From NCBI RefSeq assembly GCF_000003195.3, contig NC_012873.2, forward strand, positions 27,226,547-27,290,546: 64,000 nucleotides of DNA. The letters run 5' to 3'. This DNA comes from Sorghum bicolor (Eukaryota > Streptophyta > Magnoliopsida > Poales > Poaceae). Positions 55,736 to 64,000 of this stretch are shown here, piece after piece. The position numbers and the translations under genes are program-made. The notes beneath the pieces are model-generated. The model made no database searches, was not told the DNA's origin, and worked only from the letters and a program-made list of their open reading frames with translations. Every line of letters starts with the position of its first letter. Position 1 is the first letter of the stretch.

Positions 55736-56830
55736 CCTTAGGATCTTGTCATGTGGTTAAAATCAAGATTCACTTGCACATTCACTCATACATGCTGCTT
55801 CTACTCTGGAAGTACGCATCCACATATATCCACCCATTTCCATCTCCAGAACTACCCAAAAATATTCTACTCCTAATCCGGGAGAGAATAGCCAAAAATA
55901 TTTCTGTTTTTCCCCTGTGAAAAAAATGCTCAAGATATTTTGGTTACTACCACTTGCTACATTATTCTAGGAGGATGAGTGCTCTGAAAAAAAGTGAATA
56001 TGAGGAAATAAAAAGGGGCAAGTGCCCGGAACCTCGAAAGAAAACAAAAAGTGAGACGAGAGGTAAAAATGGACAAGTGTCCGACAGTAGAATTAGGGGT
56101 ACAAGATACACACCTGAGAGAAAAGAAAAAAAGAAAAGAAAATATAGAGCATCTCATTCCCCTCAAAAAGTTTCAAAAGAGCAAGAAAGGTATGTATCCC
56201 CTCAAAAGAGCACAAGTAGAATTAGACTTTCACCATTGTTATCACCATCATTACCATGCACCATTCATTCGCCACACATGCACATCTTGATTTGACTTAT
56301 TGACTTGTTCTTCTGGATCCATGGTTTGACTATGCAATAAATATCTTGTAAGTATGTATTAGCTGTCTCCCACCTATGAGCTCCAGATATCAAAATCTTA
56401 TTAAAGTAGGGTGAGAGAGAAGGCAATGCCACTATGCCTCATACCAATAATACCACATACTTTGAGAGAAGGCATACACCATTACTGCCTTGGTAAGGAT
56501 TCAGAAATACCACAAAAGAGAGACTAGAGAGAGTCATACAAGGAATCTCTGAGTTTTATTTGAAAATCTACAAAAAAAACTCCAGAGGTATAGTTAATCG
56601 AAGAACAAGAGACATGGCGCTTGACTAGACCGTTCTATCTTTTAACTGCTCAAGACACAGGTGATGGTTACAAGCCCCATGGTGGAAGGTAAAATGAGTA
56701 AGTTTGAAGTCTTAACAGTTTACCCTAACTCAGAGATGAGATCTTGTGTAAACGCATGTGTACCTTTAAGGCATGAAACCACTGCAGAAACTCTTGAGTC
56801 CATCTTTGCTCAGGGACGAGCAAAGGTTAA

Positions 56831-56843
56831 GCTTGGGGGAGTT
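56831..56843 (+). other. Polypurine tract of A2
   Basis: GCTTGGGGGAGTT directly before TGTTGACGG of the LTR. Confidence 0.75.
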
Positions 56844-58100
56844 TGTTGACGGTCCTTAATGCTCACATTTAACCATCAACTAATCATGAAAAGGATCCAA
56901 ATGCAACTAACACCTAGACTTAGGGTTTTATCTGATAGAATTCCACGAGTTTTGGTGTTTGTCTATTTCTGCAGGGGGTTATCAGGAAATATGGAGGAAA
57001 GGCCCACACGTCGGGTTTACATAGAGATATTAACGTGCCGCGCAATTTTCTATCATCTAGAAGACTCTAGAAGCCACGGAACCGGAGCGGAGGCCGAGAG
57101 GACTCAGGGATAGGGCGCCCGCCCTACTCTCCTGGGCGCCCGCCCTCACATAGAGTCCAATCAGGACTCTCTTTCGGGATATTGTTCCACCGACCTAAAG
57201 GATCAAGGATAACCGTTCAATCAATGTCGGTTTGATCCAACGGCCCATATTCACTTGAAGGGACTATAAAGCCAGACCCCCTGGCCCTGGAGATCATACC
57301 TCTTCTACAGAATCAAAGTTAGGGTTTCAATTCTTCATCCAAGTAGAGAGGATCCCTCTAGTTCTTCTAGTTCTACCTCTAGTTCATCTAGTTCTAGTTC
57401 TAGTTCCTCTAGTTCTACTTCTAGTTAGTTCTAGTTGTAATCTAGAAAATAGGGAGAGAGAAGAGGAGAGCGGAGGAGGAGCCGGGTCTGTCGGATCTTC
57501 CTCAACATTGTACTTTTGCAGCAACTGGTTCGTCCTTCATCGTTCTCCAAGTTCTTCAATTCATAATTCCTGAGTTCTTTAATTACTTTTATTAACATTC
57601 AAGTTATTTATTGGATTCCCGCTTGCATCAAGTGCTCTAGTCTTTATAACGCTAGAGTAGTAATTAATAGATTAGACGTGGTGTTTAGTCTTGCAATTAT
57701 CTAGAATTGCACCCAATCCTGCGGATTGTTGTTGTAGCCCTAGGGTAGTGACAGCCCTAACGGTCGACGTATTCCACCTCGTTCGGATCGGTGTTTGTAG
57801 GACCGTAGTCAGACCTTCCTAGCCCCCTTCTCATCTCTTTCTGTGGTTAGTGCTCTGATGTCCCGATATAAATAATCTTTGAAGTAATTCTTGATTCTTA
57901 GATCAACTAGAGAACTCTCAGGAAACTTTCTCTCTTCCCACCAAAAATAATTATATAGTTATCCTTGGGCGATCTTGGATCTTAATTAGTACACTCACGT
58001 TCTCTGTGAAAAATCGATACTTTGGAATACTCCCGGGTGAAAGCTACATCGGTATCCGTGTGCTTGCGGATTTTTCTGTTTGCGTTTAAAATACCCAACA
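56844..58100 (+). repeat. A2 3' LTR
   Basis: 1257 bp, TGTTGACGGTCC...ATACCCAACA. TATA-like ACTATAAAG near 57262. Two GGGCGCCCGCCCT copies 21 bp apart (57112-57125, 57133-57146). A CTAGTTCTA-rich simple stretch at 57355-57430. U5 contains ATCGGTATCCGTGTGCTTGCGGAT. Confidence 0.85.
57355..57432. repeat. CTAGTTCTA-rich simple repeat in the A2 LTR
   Basis: Degenerate runs of TCTAGTTC units. This simple repeat is specific to the A2 LTR among the LTR copies here. Confidence 0.7.
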
Positions 58101-58624
58101 GTAAGCAACTTGTTTGTATTCGTTCTTTGGTTTGCAACTTATATTATATTGAGTACTACGATTTGGGTAGCTCCTAGGTCGGAGTAGTGATTCGTAGCGT
58201 AGACGTGGTGTCTGACCTATGGTTGCTTGTGAATGCCCCTGATCAGCCGGACAGTGGTAGTTCACGTAGGTGACTATATAACTACCCCGTTGATAGGATT
58301 GATAGGCTTATAGGTGCCTGATAGGGGATTACTCTGATTCTTCCCCTATTCGGGTTACTTGCCTGATAAGACGATACTATACAAAGTTTATCGGTTATTG
58401 GAACCAGAGTACATTAGTATTTCCTCATCATCAATAGTTTTCTAGATTGATTGTACCCCTCTTAGATTAAGAATTATAGGCTAGGTCATAAATCACCTAC
58501 TGTTCCTTTGGGTTTAATATTAAAATCAGGTTGATCTTGGTGAAGTGTTGATCGGTATATATCTGTGCGCTTGCGGATAATCTGATTATAACCATTATTA
58601 GGGTGCTGTTAATTTATAGCAACA
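58101..58624 (+). repeat. Family B LTR, 3' part
   Basis: Aligns with 39604-40140 with scattered substitutions and small indels. It is complete at its 3' end (GTTAATTTATAGCAACA). Confidence 0.8.
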
Positions 58625-58632
58625 AGCATTTC

Positions 58633-58650
58633 TAGCGCCGTTGCCGGGGA
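58633..58650 (+). other. Primer-binding site of element B (tRNA-Asp type)
   Basis: TAGCGCCGTTGCCGGGGA, one change from TGGCGCCGTTGCCGGGGA. The spacer AGCATTTC matches that of element A. Confidence 0.8.
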
Positions 58651-58730
58651 ATGGTTTGCTGATTTTGACATTAGTCTATCTTAGTCTATAGTTATCCTTT
58701 TATAAAAAAAGATATATATATAATATAAAT

Positions 58731-59729
58731 ATGGAAATTGAATCTCAACTTTTATATCAATATTGGGCACCATCGGGATCGTACCTCCAGCCAAAGGAAT
58801 CTTCTAAACCTATCACATCATCTCGCTATGAGCTACACCCGGGACTAATCAAATTAGGTCAAGAACATATTTTTTCTGGTAACTCTAGCGAAAACCCCTG
58901 TTCCCACTTAGCTGATTTTGAGCAAACATGTTCATGTCTAAGTAGTAACGGCATGGTCAATGAAACTCTAAGATGGAAACTCTTTCCATTTTGATTAACG
59001 TGTCGAGCTAAGAAATGGTATAATCGCCATGTTGGAAATAGTCAAGGAGACTGGGATATATTACGACAAGACTTTTGCCTTAAATTCTTCCTAGTAGAAA
59101 AGGTCGCTAAACTTTGTTTTGAAATTATATGATTCAGACAATTAGAAAATGAATCGCTAGGCATGGCTTGGGATAGTTTTGATGGCTTTGTAAATTCTGG
59201 ACCTAATCTTGCTTTACCAGTACCCATGCTTTTACAACATTTCTTTTTAGGCCTTAATGATAGAAATCAAGAATACCTTAATTTGGCCTCGGGAGGAGCA
59301 TTTATGCATATTACTGTTGATCATGCTAAAACTATTCTTACTAATATTTTAAATGATCTCCCCGAAGAAAAAGAAGAGTTGTTAGAAGAAGAATCTCGGT
59401 TAGCTGAAAATAAACCTTTACTTGATTCATCTCAATCTATAGTTGAATTAGCTAATGAGACGGAGATAACTCCAAATTCTAACTGGATGTTTGAAATTGA
59501 GGATGATTTCTTTGATGATTTTGGTAATACTACATTTTATCATAAGATTATTCAACCCCAACAATCTAGGGATTTTAATCATAATTTCTCACATCCTGAT
59601 GATTTAAAATTTCATAGAGAAGTTATAAAGGAATTAATCTTTATTTTGGGTGATGATTGGTTAACAGAATCTGAGCAATCCCCTGAAGTAATTCGCTTTA
59701 ATTCACCCTCGGTTGTTATAAAGTTGTAG
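58731..59729 (+). pseudogene. gag: Element B Gag
   Basis: One plus-strand frame from ATG 58731 with two in-frame stops (58992-58994 and near 59131), then open to 59729. The middle, RAKKWYNRHVGNSQGDWDIL and FRQLENESLGMAWDSFDGFV, has the capsid style of Athila-like plant Gag (a W in a strand-turn, then QxxxESLxxAWxxF). VNSGPNLALPVP and LQHFFLGLNDRNQEYLNLAS follow. The C-terminal part is acidic (LPEEKEELLEEESRL). No zinc knuckle is seen. Element A's fragment at 35517-35969 matches its ends. Confidence 0.75.
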
Positions 59730-60254
59730 GTAGATTCATATCCTTTTGAAACTTTATACAATCCAGTTGTAGGAGTCAACATTATGTCATATACTTTTGC
59801 TAAAGAATTTTTAAGAGACATACCATTAATTTCTACAAACAAATTATTAAAGAATTGTTCAGGACACATTATTCCTACCTTAAGAGTTTTGAGTGCACTT
59901 CCTATTGTTATTAATGATTTCCGCATTTTGCTAAATTTTTATATATTTGATGTGTGGGATTTAAATGTAATGATTAGAGTACCCATAATAAAACTTCTTC
60001 AATAAGGTCGTAATGGTAAATTAGACATTAAATTTGGGAAAGGATTTAGTTTTTCAATGTCTATAACTCATGCAGTAAAAGTTAAAGGAGAACCTCTTCG
60101 TGAATTAGATCCAATAGAAGAGGTTAAGTCATCTGAATTCGATAATTTTAGTCTATCTGATTTAGAAGATGATACCCAGTTCTTCCTCGAAGAAGAGGAC
60201 TTAAACCTCCTATTAAGCTTAAACCACTACCTTGACTTAAATATGTTTTTCTAA
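59730..60254 (+). pseudogene. Element B protease-like tail of the Gag frame
   Basis: Continues in the same frame after the stop at 59727-59729, with another stop at 60003. YNPVVGVNIMSYTFAKEFLRDIPL and NDFRILLNFYIFDVWDLNVMIRVPI resemble the retropepsin-like region that follows Gag in related non-autonomous elements. The Asp-Thr-Gly motif is absent (NPVVGVNIM in its place), so it would not be an active protease. It ends with an acidic stretch (DLEDDTQFFLEEEDLN). Confidence 0.55.
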
Positions 60255-60255
60255 A

Positions 60256-61023
60256 TAATGATCAAAAATATCCTGTGATTATAATCTTTTAAATGTAGAG
60301 ATTGCCAATATTAACTAGCTCTTACACCGAAGCAGTCAAAGCCACAACAAACGATATCGCACATAGGACCGCTTCTTCCCTCCCATAAACAATGTCAAAG
60401 CCATTTTGGTACCCAGAGCAGAAGCGCCAAAAATTGGCTCCGCTTGTAGTCCTTCAACTCTAACCAAATAGCACTGGGCACAAAGCCACACCAAATACGC
60501 CCTTATATTACAAATATCATAGTGATCATAAAACCAAATATAAAATAAATTATAGTTCTAGAAAGGGTAAAAATACGTAGATATGTATTATTCCATCCAA
60601 ATTTTCAATTAAAATTTACTAGCTACGGGAGAACGATTATATGGTTGGGAACTGCATGATCCTTCTTTCTACTTACCGGCGCCGCCTCCAATCCTATTCT
60701 CGCTTGCGTCCACTGTCTCATGCACCCCTCGGTTGCCTCCCTCTTCATTGGGCTTCTAACACCCACAGTCGGCAACTCACATATGATCACTGTCTCACCA
60801 ACCTCCCACAACGTCCTACCCTAACCATAAGGTTCTTGTCTACCGCTCCAGTATGACGCCCCCATCGATCGCCCTACGCAAACTCTTACAATTATTTGCT
60901 GAGGATTAAAAAAGAAAATAATGATATTATTTATGTTCTTGATTTCCTAGTATCTGTATCTAGATAGATTTTGGTTCGTTAGGTGTTGGTTTGAAGCCCT
61001 TGAGCCCACGTAATGTTTTTTTT
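60256..61023. other. Unassigned AT-rich DNA
   Basis: No gene found. Bases 60300-60520 (ending CACACCAAATACGCCC) have the flavour of a MITE or hAT-type terminus, but I see no matching second end. Confidence 0.3.
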
Positions 61024-61159
61024 TCCTAATTTGTTATTTATGGGCAGACAGAAAAAGTGGACAGACTAAAATTTTAATGATTAAATATTAGGTAATTTGC
61101 TATTTATGGGCAGATAAAAAAAGTGGACAGACTAAAATTTTTATGATTAAATATTAGGT
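61024..61159. repeat. Two-copy tandem repeat, about 67-bp unit
   Basis: The unit TTTATGGGCAGA..AAAAAGTGGACAGAC..AAATATTAGGTAA occurs twice with few changes. A partial third, diverged copy is seen near 61300-61360. Confidence 0.75.
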
Positions 61160-62294
61160 AAAGATTTACATATTCTCTATTGCAACAGATTTTTTATTAC
61201 CAAGGTCCATCGCTGCATTGATTAATTTATTGCAACGTTGGAATTTAGTTACGGATCAGACTCCGTATTCTACTCAAACTCTGGCCGAGCTGTTCATATA
61301 CTGTAGGTGGATAGAAAAAGTGAGCAAACTTTTCATGATTAAATAATAGGTAAAGAATCATAATCTTATACGGATGGACTAGTAAACAGAATTTTATGGT
61401 GAACAAAATTTTATGGTGAACTGAAATTTTCACAATTTATTATTAGGTATAGAATAGCTTTTTTTCAAACCGTTGTAACACACAATCATATTTACTAGTA
61501 TAGGTAAAAAAAATATAAAATCATTGATATCCGTCTGTATCAATCCAGTTCATCACTACAAGAGGGTGCCGGACTGCAGGGCGGCGAGAAAATTACTGAC
61601 TGCGGTTGCAAGAACTTTGAACTCATTCCACGTGTGAAAACATATGTATTTGTTGAGTATCTAAAACATTAGCAAACATTATTTCAGGATATATGAAACT
61701 GGGGTAAGCTGTTGAGCTAACAAAAATGCAAAAGCCATATCGATATTTAGTTGTTGCTACAGATTACCAAAGAAATACCGATTACAACAGTTGTAACTGC
61801 AACATGACAAATTCAAATACAACGCTACTTTTTAACGTAAAGCAGCTCACGGCAAACTTCTGCCTTAATCGGTACTGCGAAACTGCATACATAACCTTGC
61901 CTGTGTTCTCATGCAGCCAAAATATGGCAAGTTTTCAAATGCTTGGCTCCTGTCTATTTGTACAACCTTTTTTCTGTAGCAAAAAGCCTATCCACCTAAG
62001 GCAACCTTCAAGCTTCAACTAAGGCAACCTAAGGCATAGCCAATCCACCTGCCAAAAGACATCAATAGTTTCAACAAAAGAGCAAAATTAGTTCAAACAT
62101 AAGCATGCCATTAGTAGACACAAATAGTTGTAATAGATTGATGAGAAACAAGCCAATGGTTTATATATAGTGAAAAAAATGATTCTGTGAATAACAGCCA
62201 CTAATGTCGTTTCCTATGCACATGCAACTAGGTGGGATTTGTAGAAACAAAAAATTGTAAAATAATTCTCATCATTTTGTTTACCTTTTATTTA
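61160..62294. other. Unassigned AT-rich DNA
   Basis: No gene supported. The open frame at 61726-62022 has no recognisable domain. Confidence 0.3.
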
Positions 62295-62296
62295 TA

Positions 62297-62402
62297 CTCC
62301 CTCCATTCTAAATTGTAAGTCGTTCTAGGTTTTCTAGATACAACAGTAAAAAGCTATGTATTTAGAAAAGCCAGAAAGATTTATAATTTGGAATGGAGGG
62401 AG
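62297..62402. mobile_element. Stowaway-type MITE, 106 bp
   Basis: CTCCCTCCATTCTAAATT...AATTTGGAATGGAGGGAG terminal inverted repeats flanked by TA on both sides (62295-62296, 62403-62404). Family knowledge: Stowaway MITEs are moved by Mariner-like transposases. Confidence 0.9.
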
Positions 62403-62622
62403 TAGAGTTATAACAGTTAGTTCCACGGGCAAGAGACCAATATAAATATAAATTGGTGAAACTTACCTAGCTTTTTCCTTACAACAGTAAAAAGCTATGT
62501 GTTTAGAAAAGCCAGAAAGATTTATAATTTGGAATGGAGGGAGTAGAGTTATAACAGTTAGTTCCACGGGCAAGAGACCAATATAAATATAAATTGGTGA
62601 AACATACCTAGCTTTTTCCTTT
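62341..62622. repeat. 141-bp tandem duplication including half of the MITE
   Basis: CAACAGTAAAAAGCTATG at 62341 recurs at 62482 (offset 141). Both units carry the MITE's right end and the following ~80 bp. The second unit therefore ends with an orphan MITE terminus (to 62543). Confidence 0.88.
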
Positions 62623-62802
62623 CAATAAGCGAAGTACATGTAAAAGGCAGGAAAGATTACTTTTTTCAATAGTCTAAACATTGCTTGTTAATAGATGATA
62701 AATAGCTTCCTTACTTGTTGGAGAGCTAATCAAATATCTACTGACTAAGTCATTGAGAGTAATGTGACAAGTCATGGAGATCAATGTGACATGTAAATAA
62801 TA

Positions 62803-62925
62803 CTACCTCTGTCCTAGAAAGGATGAAATTCTAGGATTAGTCAGAGTCAAACTAACTTCAATTTGACTACACTAATGGAAAATAGCACCAACATTTAGGA
62901 GTCCAAATAAATATAAGAGTAAAGT
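62803..62925. mobile_element. Stowaway-like half element
   Basis: TA then CTACCTCTGTCCTAGAAAGG, a left terminal repeat. The matching right end is missing, so it is truncated. Confidence 0.5.
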
Positions 62926-64000
62926 CTATACCAGTCCCTAAACTTGGTGTTGGTGTGTCATTTTGGTCCCTAAACTTAAAAGGGCGGTCCCAATGGGACA
63001 GTAGCCCTATTAAATGGGAGTCACATAAGCAAAATGCTAACATGACTTCAATTAACGAGGAAAGAAGAAAAAAAGAGAAAACATTTCACATGAGAAACCA
63101 AGTCTTCCCTCACAACGAGGCAGCAAGAAACGAAGATTTTAGCATTGGGAGGAAACCAATAGTTTCTACACATGTGGGGCCCGTCTGCCACGCGCGTGCG
63201 CTCACCAGGCACCGCGTTCATGTGCACCTCACTCCAGCCAAACGCTCACCGGCACTGACGTCGCACAGGTCACACCTCACGTCGTCGCATGCAGCCGCGC
63301 CTAGCCCCACCGCCACATACGACACGCTAGCATGCACCTAGCTTCAGCCGCGCGGTCACCGTCCTGCACTCGCCAACACGCCTCGCGTGCAATTGCACCA
63401 CCGCGCAGACCGCTCCTCACGCCGACTGTGACGTCTACCCCGCATCTTGTCTGTGCTCACCCATCAGCTGTCGTGTGCGCTCCCCCACCGCGTGGGCTCA
63501 CCGATGCTGCCGTGCCCCCCCCCCCTCCATCGCCGTGCCTCGCCTTTACGCCGTAAGAACAATGCTCCCCACCACGCCACTCGCCCCTGGCTGCTCGCGT
63601 GTGCACCATGACCACCCTCATGCACAATCTCTGCTAGTTACAGACGCGCTCATTGAACCAGGGGAGGGACAATCGCCTCCCCTGATTGTTTGCGTGCTCA
63701 CTGCCGTTGCTCACACTTGTTACAGACACGCTCATTGAACCCTTGCCGAAAGCTCACCAGCGACCCACTCCAACTCACCCACTTCTCTGGCATGATGGCC
63801 AGCAATCACGCATTCCGGTGTGGAAGTGAGAAGACGAGCAGCGCCTGCCCTCGACGCCAGCAAAGAACAGAGCCCCGCACCCGGGCAGGCACGCCTGTGG
63901 CCATTGTCCCTTGCTGAACGTCTGCAGTGCTGCAACCTTCGTGTGGATATCGCCAACACCAGGCTCAATCTGCATCATCACACAGAGGTACGCGCTGATC
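62926..64000. other. Unassigned DNA, GC-rich from about 63170
   Basis: Open frames here are Pro/Ser/Arg/Thr-rich low-complexity translations without domain features. They overlap in several frames on both strands, so none is called. A direct repeat GTTACAGAC(G/A)CGCTCATTGAACC lies at 63638-63660 and 63719-63741, with a GGGGAGG...CCTCCCC inverted repeat between. The region could be the edge of a gene or of another mobile element. Confidence 0.3.

Larger units (their letters stand above)
52894..58100 (+). mobile_element. Element A2: 5'-truncated relative of element A
   Basis: Plus strand. It starts abruptly at about 52894, corresponding to about 34480 in element A, and lacks the 5' LTR, primer site and Gag. 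A short relic of the protease lead (ELLGKRRTWVTPYQEV, 53576-53620) is the only coding trace. A ~980-bp tandem duplication follows, then 3' UTR, polypurine tract and LTR 56844-58100. GTAAG at 58101-58105 is the start of family B LTR sequence and is probably one copy of its target duplication. Confidence 0.75.
58101..60255 (+). mobile_element. Element B: 5' end of an old LTR retrotransposon
   Basis: 58101-58624 is the 3' part of its LTR (ending TATAGCAACA). An 8-base spacer and a tRNA-Asp-type primer site follow, then decayed gag and a protease-like tail to 60254. Beyond that no retroelement sequence is recognised, so the element is 3'-truncated. A2 interrupts the LTR at GTAAG. Confidence 0.75.

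Noticed and set aside
63332..63556. Proline-rich protein gene
   Set aside because: Low-complexity translation of GC-rich DNA with overlapping frames on both strands and no start context or splice pattern that I can defend.

Overview
This window is plant nuclear DNA from a repeat-rich grass genome, probably a panicoid such as a sorghum, sugarcane, switchgrass or maize relative. The evidence is the mix of Tat, Tekay/Del and SIRE/Maximus-like LTR retrotransposons, an L1-type LINE with the grass ORF1/ORF2 layout, a Stowaway MITE and methylation-style C-to-T decay. I found no convincing host gene, rRNA, tRNA or CRISPR array. The species call is inference.

Layout. (1) 1-39445 is one nest. The oldest layer is the 3' part of a plus-strand LTR element, A1: a small coiled-coil ORF at 68-478, then 3' UTR, then its 3' LTR at 38215-39445. 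Element A (857-37297, minus, target-site duplication GATAT) sits in that UTR. It carries only Gag-like and protease-like remnants. Two more elements sit inside A. One is a very young Tat-lineage Ty3/Gypsy element (3072-17438, minus, duplication ACACA, LTRs differing at about 3 of 1043 bases). The other is a Tekay/Del-lineage chromovirus (18000-32468, minus) with 3.9-kb LTRs. (2) 39446-40140 is part of another LTR (family B). (3) About 40141-52893 is a decayed Ty1/Copia SIRE-like element. It is interrupted by a 636-bp solo LTR (43306-43941, duplication GTAAG) and by an L1 LINE (about 47110-52667). (4) About 52894-58100 is a 5'-truncated plus-strand relative of element A (A2), with a roughly 980-bp tandem duplication and a 3' LTR at 56844-58100. 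(5) 58101-60255 is the LTR end, primer-binding site and decayed Gag/protease of element B. (6) 60256-64000 is non-coding or unassigned DNA with short tandem duplications, a 106-bp Stowaway MITE and a GC-rich end.

Two systems stand out. The Tekay element encodes, upstream of gag, a protein whose first residues copy the histone H3 tail with the ARKS/K9 site kept. Further on it has a coiled coil and a very acidic C-terminus, and the same element ends pol with a chromodomain. The Tat element carries, antisense to gag-pol, its own TATA-driven gene. That gene can be spliced through five GT-AG introns into one open frame of about 1317 codons, with a Transposase_28-type N-terminus, a polyglutamine tract and a long coiled coil.

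The Tat gag-pol reads as one frame broken by only two stops (TGA and TAG, both explained by C-to-T) and one frameshift before integrase. The enzymes of the autonomous Tat and Tekay families could in principle mobilise defective relatives, but A, A1, A2 and B have a different primer site (tRNA-Asp type), so their partner is likely elsewhere in the genome.
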